A stretch of DNA of 64,000 bases, taken from contig CAUEEP010000760.1 in the NCBI GenBank assembly GCA_958450365.1, positions 569,462-633,461 on the forward strand, in the 5' to 3' direction. Origin of the DNA: Mesorhabditis belari. Its lineage: Eukaryota > Nematoda > Chromadorea > Rhabditida > Rhabditidae. The notes beneath the pieces are model-generated. The model saw only the letters and a program-made list of their open reading frames with translations. It made no database searches and was not told where the DNA came from. A program made the position numbers and the translations under genes. Of the stretch, positions 44,401-55,700 are shown in pieces. Numbering within the stretch: the stretch's first letter is position 1; each line of letters opens with the position of its first letter.

Positions 44401-44857
44401 ATGTACTTGACCCAGGCCATGTACTTGACCCAGGCCATGTACTTGACCCAGGCCATGTACTTGACCCAGGCCATGTACTTGACCCGAATAACTTTGTTTG
44501 CTTTATTTAAGTGTTTGATAAAGCCAGAATTTTTGCCAGAGTTTTGGATCTCTTTTTTTCCTTCATATGAAGGAGATACACTTCTAGTAAACCGAATAAA
44601 ACTATTGTTTTCAAGTTGATTCGTCAGCTTGCACGTCAATTTGGGAAAAAGTTTGTCGATTGTGATCAGATCACGATCAATTAAGGAGAAAACATCTCCG
44701 CCCGGATAAAGAAATAAAAGAATGCCAAGGAAACAGTCCTCGTACAAACCAATTTTATTCCGTCTAGATCCCCACCTGTATCTCCATACTTTGTGAAATC
44801 CATTTGAGCCTTGATCCAATCAACGAAAGAAAAACAAAGCAAGAAGATCAAAATCAT
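38408..44857 (-). CDS. LGIC-C: Cys-loop ligand-gated ion channel, 13 exons, one abnormal acceptor
   Basis: Predicted channel subunit of ~398 aa. Exons 44857-44776 (signal, MILIFLLCFSFVDWIKAQ), 43515-43402, 43361-43303, 43262-43218, 42043-41934 (TWRDARLAW; IWIPDN), 41468-41357, 41312-41248 (FPFDKQAC), 41196-41142, 40832-40767 (GNGEW), 39438-39301 (TM1), 39250-39157 (TM2), 38703-38565 (TM3), 38525-38408 (TM4, ends FIVFLSFWD). The last intron is only 39 nt. The 42043 exon is preceded by ...TTTAAT instead of AG. The nearest AG (CAAG at ~42065) would add seven in-frame residues. Everything else is open. An 18-bp array fills intron 1, nested mariner copies sit between the GNGEW and TM1 exons, and two palindromic MITEs lie between the 43218 and 42043 exons. 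Loop B is SFAY. Confidence 0.88.
39451..40713. mobile_element. Mariner copy interrupted by a second copy of its own family
   Basis: Outer left TIR TTGGGTTGGTGAATTGAAAA at 39451 and outer right TIR ending at 40713, with TA flanks. The minus strand near 39490-39600 keeps the transposase C-terminal tail (KLPVKWAEVVNNNGNY). A complete smaller copy lies inside at 40077-40613. All within one LGIC-C intron. Confidence 0.8.
40077..40613. mobile_element. Nested mariner foldback copy
   Basis: TA-flanked TIRs TTGGGTTGGTGAATAGAAAA / TTTTCAATTCACCAATCCAA. The interior is a large foldback with GAGCACTTTCTTCAAAAGAA arms on both sides and no complete transposase. Confidence 0.85.
41576..41730. repeat. Copy of the GGCTGTCCAGAAAGTC dispersed repeat
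   Basis: AGGCTGTCCAGAAAGTCTTT followed by TTTCTTTTCGTATTTTC. Relative of 11557 and 14896. Confidence 0.6.
42165..42652. repeat. Long-palindrome MITE, same family as 6106-6602
   Basis: GGGAGTGGGACAAATGCGAC to GTCGCACTTGTCCCACTCCC with inverted arms throughout (GCGCACCCGGACATTT, TCGCGTTTTAAAAAAGC, ACGCCCTAAAATTACCTAG). In an LGIC-C intron. Confidence 0.85.
42772..43196. repeat. Long-palindrome MITE (GTAGCCGATTATGAATGAGT ends)
   Basis: The left arm through GGTCTAGGAGC and ATTCAACGCAGAATCATT is inverted in the right arm (AATGATTCTGCGTTGAAT, GCTCCTAGACCCACTCATTC). About 120 bp of other sequence, including TTGGACGTGTTGGACC, sits in the right arm. In an LGIC-C intron. Confidence 0.8.
43721..44484. 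repeat. 18-bp minisatellite (TTGACCCAGGCCATGTAC), ~42 copies, intron 1 of LGIC-C
   Basis: Perfect units at 43737-43930 and 44281-44484. The middle (about 43931-44280) has many 1-3 base deletions. Long open frames of both strands here are products of the period and not genes. Confidence 0.95.
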
Positions 44858-46705
44858 TTGATTAAAGTGATTTCATTAATGGAAGATTAGAATTGGAATA
44901 GGGAAACAAAGAAATTCGAGAGTTTTGTCCATCAATTTTTGGCCGTTTTCGAGTCGATGCGCTTTTTTCACTTGAATTCAACGGAAAGGCAAATATGCAA
45001 TTCAAGTTTGACTGATCTTTCAGTGGCACTAGTTAAGCAGAAAAGAGACTAGAGACTAGAAAATTTGAAAGAAATAGGGAAAAGTTTTAATATTTGGTGA
45101 AATGTTAAGTGGTTTCAATTTCCGAATAAATTGGAGTAGGTTGAGGTTTGAAAACAGAATAAGCAGAAAAAGAAGAATCGAGCGCGCCAGAAAGGTTGTT
45201 TACTGTTTCCAAGTTCAAAGTACACCACGAAAGTTGAAAAAATACAAGTCCAGCTTACTTACCTTACTTACTTCCCCTTACTTACTTACCTTACTTACTT
45301 ACCTTACTTACTTACTTACTCACTTACTTACCGATTCAATTGACTTGTTAATCGGATCTAATTCGATTCGATTCGATTCGATTCAGCTATCGATCGGTGT
45401 GCCGACCAAAGTATCAACACCAAGGTTACGGGCTGGATTGACTTGTTCTTAAACACATCTTAAACCGCTCTAAAGCCTGCGCCATGTTACCGTAAACTTA
45501 AGTGCGTTTCTAGGCTTTATAAAAGGTAAAAAAAATTTGATTTGATTGATTTGATTCAATTCAATTCAAATTTGATTCAATCGGCTCGAATTCAATTCGA
45601 CTCAATTAAATTGATCTTTCAATCCGATCCGAGGATTCGATCCGATCCGATCCGAGGATTCGATCCGATCCGATCCGAGGATTCGATCCGATCCGATCCG
45701 AGGATTCGATCCGATCCGATCCGAGGATTCGATCCGATCCGATCCGAGGATTCGATCCGATTCGATCCGAGGATTCGATCCGATCCGATCCGATTCGATC
45801 CGATTCGATCCGATCCGATTCGATCCGATTCGATCCGACCGATTCGACCGATCGATCCGATCCGATTCGATCCGATTCGATCCGATCCGATTCGATCCGA
45901 TTCGATCCGATCCGATTCGATCCGATTCGATCCGATCCGATTCGATCCGATTCGATCGATTCGATCCGATCCGATCCGATTCGATCCGATTCGATCCGAT
46001 CCGGGGATTCGATCCGATCTGATTCAACTTGGATCCAAAACCATGAATCAACTCGATTCATCAATCAATTGAATCAATTCGATTCAATCGGAACAAATTC
46101 AATTCGATTCAATCGGATTGAATTGAATTCGATTTAATCAAATCAAACTCAATTCGATTCAATGATCTGTCAATTGATCTGTCAATCGGATCCGATCTGA
46201 TTCGATCTGATTCAACTTAGATCCAAAACCACGTCTAGTCCATATTTTGTTACTAATCTTAGAATAAGGTTTTTAATAAAAGTTCCAAAGTTATCAAGTT
46301 TAACTCTGAGATATTGATTGATAAACGCAAGATTGTACTTTTCATATATCTAATTCTCTAATTCGGACTTGTAAACGGAATCAACAACCAACACCCAACC
46401 AACCCAACACCCAACCAACCCAACAACTCCAACCAATCTCCAACCACTCCAACCAACTCCAACCAACCCAACCAACCCAACAACCCAACAATTCTCCAAC
46501 ACTTCCAATCCAATTTCTTCCAATCCAATTTCTTCCAATCCAACTTCAGAGTTCTAACCAAAGCCAAAGACCAAAGCTTATAAACTCTAAACAGACAAAA
46601 AGAAGCTTGCATATTATGCCTGTAAAAGAAGTAACAATCGAATTAGTTTGTATTTTGGCAATAAATATTTATTGAATTGAATTTAGATTGAATAAAATTG
46701 ATTGC
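44858..46705. other. LGIC-C/LGIC-D intergenic region with GATCCGATTC-type arrays
   Basis: Holds a TTACTTACC run (45254-45330), a long GATCCGATCCGAGGATTC then GATCCGATTC array (about 45612-46025, with related words from 45355 to 46220), and CCAACCAACCCAACA repeats (46376-46520). LGIC-D's AATAAA is at 46673-46668. No gene supported. Confidence 0.8.
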
Positions 46706-49700
46706 TCAATCTTCCCAATATGACAAAAATATGATGAAACCAATAGCATTCATTGCTTCAAAGAAGCACAGAAGAAAGAAATGTCGATGCCATGTGAACT
46801 CCTTTATTGATTCAATCACGAATCGTAACCTGAAGCCTTGTAATTAGCCTGTTTTTTCTTCAAATTGAATAATACCTTGTTTGTCCCTTGTTTGCTTCTT
46901 TCAACTTCTCAATTTCCCTTTTCGTCAACTTCTCGGGGTTTGGCAATGCGTGCACGACGACGATCACACAGGCGAGAGAAGTGATCCCAACACAGCTTAC
47001 CACGTAAATTCCTGGAAAGGTAACTTTTTCATTAACTAATCTGCATTTTCAATCAAATCAATTAGTCAATCAAAGCACTTACCAAGCAATGGAAACATTG
47101 GAAACAAGGAAAGGTAACTTTTCCATTAACTAATCTGCATTTTAGTCAATCAAAGTCAATTCGCCAATCAAATCACTTACCAAGCAATGGAAACACTTGA
47201 GTTTTGGGAATCTCCGAAGCCAACATGTCCAACAAAACAGTCATCGAAACAAGGCTCGTTAAACCGATACTGAGCTGAAATCAGCATTATAACAAGTTGT
47301 TTTTCAAAAGATTTACACACCATTTTGTTGCACACATCGAGAGCAACATAATGATACAAAAATCATTTCAATAGATCAAAAACTAGGAAAGTTGGGAAAA
47401 AAATCCCACTTTCGTAGTTTTTGACTTATTGCAATAATTTTAGTATGATTTAATTGCTCTCGATGAATGTTTTTGGTGTGTAAAATGGTGTGTAAATCTG
47501 GTGTATCGATGTAAACAAAAATGGTGTGCAAATCTTCTATTGGGTTGTCCAGTTATGAATGCGCGTTTTTACTATTTTGTAAATTTCTCAAGATACGGAA
47601 CAGATGTAGATGAGTGTTATATATCATTCGAAAGCTGAAGATCTCCTCTACATTTTGGAATAAAAAAGTTCTTGAATTCATTCAACTTTTTGGGAAATTG
47701 ATTGCACAAAGGGAGAGGTCGTTGCCGAAAAAACCCATTTCAGCTTAGCTATTCCTCAAGTTTTATGGTGTAAAATAACCGCCCAGAAAAGAAAAGAAAA
47801 GTAAAGATACTCTGAAATTGTTATATTTAACAAAAAAGTGGTATTGATATATCTATTGGCCAAACATCAAACGGCTAACTCAATTTGAGCGGACACAAAT
47901 TTGAGCGAAGATTTTAGTATCATTTTATTGCTCTCGATGAATGTTTTGGTGTGTAAAATGATGTGTAAATCATCGATAAATCTGTATCGATGTAAACAAA
48001 AATGGTGAGCAAATCGTCTAAATCAACAACTATAAAGTTATAGCGAGTTGCTGATATGCTGAAATGCTTCCTAAAAGTTGGATAAACTATCGTTATCTTT
48101 CATTTAGATTTATGAGCATAATATAATCTCGTTCAATAAAGCAACAAACTTTAAACCTAATTGAATCAAAATTAAGTATTAGGTTGGTGCAAAAGAAACT
48201 GCCGATGGGTATCAGCTCTCATTTATCAGAAACGGCGAGGCCGACCGGAGGTCTCTCAGCGGGTCGGGTCAACACCTGGCAGTAAAAAGTTTCTTTTCCC
48301 ACCAAGGGGTCTTTCACAACATTTGGGTAATAGGGGTAAATAGGGGAGAACGGCCGCAGTGCCATAAAATTGTGTGTTTAACCTTTATGTCTTATTATGT
48401 ACCCTTTGTTTGTATCACATTATTGGTTTTCAATAAATGTAATTTTTAAACGAGCGATGCTAACGGCATTATTTTTTAATGTTTTGTTCGCATATTTGTT
48501 TGCTATTTATTTCGATATTTGAATTTTTTGGTTGTTGTTTATTTTATTTCAAAATGCTTATATTTTTTATTTAGATCAGAGCAAAAGTTTGTGCTACGAG
48601 CAGCATTACTGTTTAACTTCAAAATTGGAAAGTCTGCTGCCGAATCGCATCGTTCTCTCTGTGCTGCTTTCGGAGATGGCACTTTGTCTCTCAGGCAATG
48701 TCAGACTTGGTTTCAACGATTCCGAGAGGGAGACGAGACTTTGGAAGATTACGAGCACGGTTCGAGGCCAGAAGTCGTGGACGAAGCCAAGCTGAGGGAC
48801 GTTATTCAGGCCGATCCATGCCAATCTGCTCGAGATCTTGCGAAAATATTCCATTGTGATCATGTCACCATCGAACACCATCTTTCTTTTGAATTTACCG
48901 TCAAATCGGCAGTTTCTTTTGCACCACCCTAATAGAATGGGTACGAGAATTTACGCTAGTTTTTCTTTTTTCTTTTCAAATAAGCTCAAAAAATTTAGAA
49001 GATTTAGAACACAACTTAAGGAAAACACTATTTTTTTTTTGATCTTACACATTATTGACATTATTGATCTTTCACAAAGCTTAATTAGTGGCTAAATTTT
49101 GTCATTTACCTTGACTAATTGCTCCTTTTTTATATTCGGTGACCAAAACATTCCAATAATTGAAATCATCGTTAGAATGAAGCACGGAAGAGCGATCACG
49201 TAGACGTAGAAATTCGGTACTCTTTTGATCATTATTAGAAAGCCGACCTTGACTTTGAAAGGTTAAGTAACCGTCAAAATGCTTACAATATCCATATTTG
49301 TGTAAATTTGCGGATAAGTTTTAGGCAAAGCACCGGTAATCAACCATTCACCATTTCCCTGGAATGCTTGAATGCTTGAACGCTTGAACTTGCTTGAATT
49401 TGTTGAAGAAAAATGAACTCACCGTTGTCACCGTTGATTCATTTTCGATTCCAATTCCATAAGAGATATATTTTCTAAAGATTTTTGTGTTATTAGATTG
49501 TAAACTAAGTCTTGACCTCCGTAGCAAAGTTTGGAATTTGATTTACGTTTATTGAGGGCCTTTTTTCTTCAAAAACGCCCCTCTATCCCCGAACGAACCC
49601 AAAAGCCGGTGTAAAAGCCTATATGGGGGGAGAGAGGCCATTATTGGCTTAACAGTTCTTTATACTTTTGTATCCAGAATCCAGAATTTATACTTTTATA

Positions 49701-52700
49701 TCCAAGCATTTGTATCCAAAAATAATCCAGAAAGGGCAAATGCTTGCTCTTTTATATCTTTTTAATTGATTATTTATTCAAATACCTTTCCAAATGATAC
49801 TCCGTGTATGGAAATGACTCTTCTTCCGAATGTACAACCAAGCCCTGGTTCTACAAATTCAGAAATGGGGATATTTATCTCAAAGATGAAAACCGATCGG
49901 GACGACCTAGTTGAAAATAAAAAGACAAATATTCTTCAAAAAATTCGCGAAAAGCCCTGGATATCTTTGTGTGAAATTGCGGCTGAGATTGGATACTTTC
50001 AGATAACAATTGATTGAAATAATAAATGAAATACACCTTCCCGGACTGTGCACACACGCTCGGCTCTCTCTTCTCGACGGTTCCTTTCTTTTCGTCGGTT
50101 TTCTCTCTTGTGACACTCTCTTCGTCGCTACTCGTTCGTGGCTCGAAAATGGATTGGAGCCTCTCCTTGATCGGACGTCTATCGAGTAGTTCTAGTTGGC
50201 CCACGTGATCCACCCTGAGCAGTGCCGATTCTGGGTCGCCACTCCGTATGGCTTCACAGATCTTCACATACTCACGGGTCTCACCGGGTTTCGTAGTTGG
50301 ACTGCGCACCAAAATGTGCACTGCGTGCAGTGCCGTTGGGGCAATGATTATTTAGATATTTGATTTCGAATCTAGCAGAATCACTAATCTAGCGAGAAAA
50401 TGCAATGAATAGAATCAATGGTTGGTTCAGTGTTTCAAAGCCAAAGAAGAAGGAAAAGAATACAAAGTGGGATCCTTCCCTTTTTATCACACAAACGATC
50501 TTTAGAGGAAGGACAAGAGAATCAGAGATTCAAGGACGGATATTCAAAATCAAAGCATCAAATAAGATTTCACAGAAAAGAGCTACTTTTCTGCACACGT
50601 TCTTACTATGGGTTTGAAACCGATTTACGGTCAATGGGTGCCCCACAACCTCACCGACTCTCAGACGTCATCAGTTGCTGCTGCCCTTCTTTCCAGATAG
50701 GAGAGGAAATCTTTCTTGCTGTGTTTAGTGGGAGACGAGAAGTGGATTATGACTTCAAGCTTTCAGAGAAAACGACAATCGGTGGAACCTGGAGTTACAC
50801 CAGCAAAGAATGTGCTCCTAGTTTTTCACCAGAAGAAGTACATGCTACATATGGTAGGATCTCTTAGGTATTTATTGGGAACTTCTCAACAAAATCAATG
50901 CTCTATTATACAGTGGGAAGCTCAAAAAACTCGATGAGAAAATTAAGAAAAAGCGTCCCAATTTGAAAAAGCTCATTCTCCAACACGCCAGCTCACATAC
51001 GGCAAAGTTGAGCCGCTCCAGAAGCCACGAGTTTAACTGAGAACTCTTACCGTGGGATAAGATTTCTCGGTTAAACTCCTGGATTGTTCTCTTGTCCACC
51101 ATATTCTCTTGACCTCAGTTCTACAGATTATCATTTTTTCCGAGCGATGCAAGAAGTCCTAAATGGAGAGCACTTTCAAAAAGAAGAAGACTTCAAAAAG
51201 AAGAAGACTTCAAAAAGTGATTTCAAGACTACTTAAAAGTCCCAGACTACTTAAAAACAAAAATTTCTATGAGAGGAAAATCCGCTAATTGCCAGTAAAA
51301 TAAGCGAAACTCATCGCAAATAATGAAGACTATTTCGATAAGATTTTCGATTTCGATTTCGATCTTTTCGTTATCAATAAATATTATTTAGAATTTGGGG
51401 TCAAGACTTAGTTTAAAACCTAATAAATTTCAAGAAAAAGCTAACGATTCCAATCCCAGAGACAAAATAGCCAACGAGCAGTTCTGCTTGTCGAAAGGGA
51501 AAGTGCTTGCCTGAAAAAAGTTTTTACTTTAAAGCATAAACTTGATGAACTTATGGTTAACAATTTCTAATTCTTACTATTAAAGCTATGTAAATGCACT
51601 AGAAATGATGTGTTTTCGCTTTTGAGCCCAAAGTACAAACCTTGATTCCACAAGTCGACTCTGCATAATAAGCTGTTGTAATGAAAACCGTTCCATTGCT
51701 GAAAATGTGAGCGATCGACATTGACATTCCATTGACAGTATCCAACGTTTTACTAAACGTTACGAAGTAGTAAAGTTTACTTTCAAAGTTGTGGCTTAGG
51801 TTTTACTATTAGTAAACTATTGGGTTGGTGAATTGAAAACTGCGGGCTTTTTCGCGGGACTCGCAGATAAAAAAACAACAGCATTGAACTAGCTGAAAGG
51901 GGGTTTGGTTACTTCAACATTTCCTCAAATTATTGCGAGAAAATTATGCTTCCAGCTTTTTATTTTTTGGTATTTTTCTTCACTTCATCTATTGCACTTG
52001 ACAATCTGCCACCGGGACATATTCGTGATGTCATGCTTCATGAGTTCCTAGAAGAGCACAGTGCAGGCTTGGCAGCTGCTAATATTAAAGAGATATATGG
52101 GGAGAACTCACCCTTCCGAAAGAACGTGTCGAGTATCGTTTGCCAAGTTTCGTTCTGGAGACAAATCTTTGAAAGATGCAGAGGGCCGTGGCGTGGCACC
52201 CCAACTGGATGATTCCAAATTACTCGAACTCATTACCAACGGCCGTCGGGTATCATCGTGTGCATTGGGAGAAGAGTTAGGGGTTGATCATGCTACTGTA
52301 CTAAGGCACCTTCATACCCTTGGATTCAAACCGAAACTTGGGGCTTAGGTGCCCCATGACCTCAATAACCCCCAGAAGTGGCAGCGCGCCTCGATCAGTG
52401 CCATCCATCACTCACAATAAAAAAGGAAATCTTTTCTTTCTTGAATTGTGAAAGGAGATGAGAAATGGGTTTTATCTGTGAACTTTCAGAGGAAGTGGCA
52501 ATGGGTGGGGTCAGACGAGAAACCGTTCTTCCATTCTCAAAGATTGCTCTCCTCCACGACAACGGGCGCCCTCATGTTGCTAAACTGACTCGCTCTAAAA
52601 TAAATAGCCTTGTTTGGGAACTTTTGGCGCATTCCCCATACAGTCCGGACCTCGCCCCTTTTGATTACTATTTATTCCGGATCATGAGTAATGAGCTTGC

Positions 52701-55700
52701 GGGAGAACACTTCGATTCGGAAGAAGCAGTCAAAAATTGGCTTTGAAAGTTTTTCGATTCAAAACCAAAATCCTACGACGAAAGAGGAATCCGCAAATTG
52801 CCTGTAAAATGGGCAAAAGTCGTCGATAATAATGGAAATTATTTGGAATGAATTAATGGTTTTATGTTGAATAAATTTTAGTTCAAAGTCCCGCAGTTTT
52901 CAATTCACCAATCCAATACTTTGGTAAACGCTAAAGTTTTAATAGTTTTACTACGAAGACCAAGAAGTTTTACTGAGAGTTTTACTAAGTTTTGCTAAGT
53001 TTTACTAGGTTTTACTAAGTTACTAAGTTTTACTAGCTACGTTTTACTTTGTTTCTACAAACTCACACATTTCCAAAACGAGTATCAGGAATCCAGAGCA
53101 CATCCGACGTGACAAAGACCGATTTGACTCCACCGAACTTTGTCGAGTTCCACGCAAGTCTTGGATCTCGCCAATTCTAAAAATTAGCATGTCATGCCCG
53201 TTTGAAATCATTAAAAGCTCTAATTTTGAAAAGTTCTGTTTGAAAAGCATCTAAATGTGTAATTGAATCGAAAAAGCGCCTGCCTTGGTCAAATAATTAC
53301 AGAATTTCATTAGAATGCGACAGTACTACAATAACTACAGTACTCGTTTCTTCAAAATTTTAACACGATCCGGCCAACCGGTGGATTTCGCACTTTTTTT
53401 AGGCCAATTCGGCTGAAATTTTGTAATCAGGGGTTTTCGAGGATGAGGAAATCGAATCCGTTATTAGTTTTGGTACTTAGGGAGACTACTGGCCCTAGAT
53501 TCACCCGAAAACCACCTTCCTGGCGTAGTTTTTTGCGTAGAGCACGAATTTCATAGTGAGAATTTCGGAAAATGCGTTTTCGATTGGCTTTCGAGGATCC
53601 GAAGTCGCTGCCTCTTTAGCGTACTTCACTGTGGGCTTGTTCTGTGACCCATCTAAGGCCTTAGAGGATTTTTCAACATACAAAAACACTCTCTTTGGCT
53701 TAATTTAGTGTCCAGAACATGAAAACAGCAAATTTAAATCTTTCCAGAACATGAAAATCACAAAAAAACTAGGTCTTAAAAAACAAAAATAAAAATTTGA
53801 ATTTTTCTCGAGTTTTCACCCATGTGGGGGACCACATGAGTGAAAATTTCGCAAAATTAAAAAAAAATTTTTGAATCTTCTACTTGAATTTGTTTAGAAT
53901 TGAAGAGAGGACTTTAAATTATCTCAGAAAAAGTCTTTTTAAACAGGAAAAAGACTCATTAAGCCCCTTTTGAGCCCTTCTTATAGGAATATTACAGTGA
54001 AATACACTATAGAGACTTTAAGCCTCTAAAAGTCGGTCTAAAACGCATTTCCCCAAGTTTCCACTATGAAATTCGTGATCTACGCAAAAAACTACCCCAG
54101 AAAAAGTGGTTTTCTGGTGGATATGACTGAGGCCGGTAATCTCCATAAGTATCGAAAAACGTGAAAATTTACATGTTTACGTAATCGTGCGGCTTCTGGC
54201 ACATGGCCTTTAGAGATATAAGACAAAAATAAACCCCTTAGCGCTCTTTTTTCTTCAATTTCGTTTAATTACCTAAGTTTTAGAAAGTTTTTTGATGATC
54301 GTATTGGCTTGGAAATGAAAGTGGCTTAAAAACTAATTGATTAAGATTCTCCATCTCAGAATTGATTTCAAATTTTCATTTCTACAGCTAATATAGCTCC
54401 AGCTACAGCTACAGCTACAGCTACAGTTCTACAGCTACAGCCACAGTTCTACAGCTACAGCTACAGTTCTACAGCTACAGCTACAGTTCTACAGCTACAG
54501 CTACAGTTCTACAGCTACAGCTACAGTTCTACAGCTACAGCTACAGTTCTACAGTTCTACAGCTACAACTACAATTCTACAGCTATCATCCCAAAAGTCT
54601 GCCAAAAATCACTTTTTTTGTGAATGTGTTAAAGCTTGAAAACTCACTCACCATTCTCACTTCCAAAGTGGCGCTGAAAATTTGATTCTCGGTATCCTAA
54701 ACTCTCAGTACAACCGATTACTGCATTTGACTTACTAAATTGAAAAGTTTCACATAAAAGAGAGAAAAGTTGATTTGCATTCTTTTGGTTTCACTGGCTA
54801 AAGAGTAAAGTATTTAGCTTTGTGCACAGTAAAAACTTACTCAAGTAATTATCAGGCATTGGTTCAAAAACTGGTGCCAACCACTTGTTGTAGCCTCTCT
54901 TTGTGAAAAGCTCTGTGACGACGCTCGTTGCGTTGTTCATATAGATTGAGTATTCCTCTGAACTGACAAATGCGTAGTGAGATTTTGTTTGAAAGTATTG
55001 GATTGGTGAATTGAAAACTGCGGGCTATTGTCATATGTGACAGTTTGAGCACTTCCTTCAAAAGAAACCCATTTTGGTGTCAATGGAAAAGTTGTAGAGA
55101 ATCAAAAATTAAGCTTATATCCAAATTTTCAGAACGATTCAAAAACTGGTTTTCAATAAATGCCAAATTTACGAATTTTCACAAAACTTGCATTTTAAGC
55201 GAAACTACTAAGTGTATCTTTTTGGAAATTTGGCTATAAGCCTAATTTTTGATTCTCTACAACTTTTCTATTGACACGAAAATGGGTTTCTTTTGAAGAA
55301 AGTGCTCAAACTGGGACATCTCCAGTCCTCCATTTTTGAGTCTCACACTTGTCTCACACACAAACCAAAATCCTACTACGAAAGAGGAATCCGCAGATTG
55401 CCTGTAAAATGGACAGAAGTCGTCAATGATAATGGAAATTATTTGGAATGAATTTATGGTTTTATGTTGAATAAATTTTAGTTCAAAGTCCTACTGATCA
55501 AATACTGATCAATTACTGATCAATCAATTCCTTCGACTAGAAATTTGGTCAAATCAAGACTTAGCTTTCAAATGAATAGTTTATCAAAAAGAATTTCCAT
55601 ATCTGAATCCGAATACTTCTCCGGAATGGTTCTGTTCTGGAAAGAAAACTATTGATTTGAATGAAAAGGCACCGAAAATCAAAGAAATTTCGAAAACTTC

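Noticed and set aside
43585..44819. Long open frames with repeated AWVKYM / WPGSST or TQAMYL units
   Set aside because: They are translations of the 18-bp minisatellite in all frames; the array lies in intron 1 of LGIC-C and its length errors make the frames meaningless.
45542..46072. A 176-codon frame of DPIRSDPIRF repeats and minus-strand counterparts
   Set aside because: Product of the GATCCGATTC array; no start context, no non-repeat domain.
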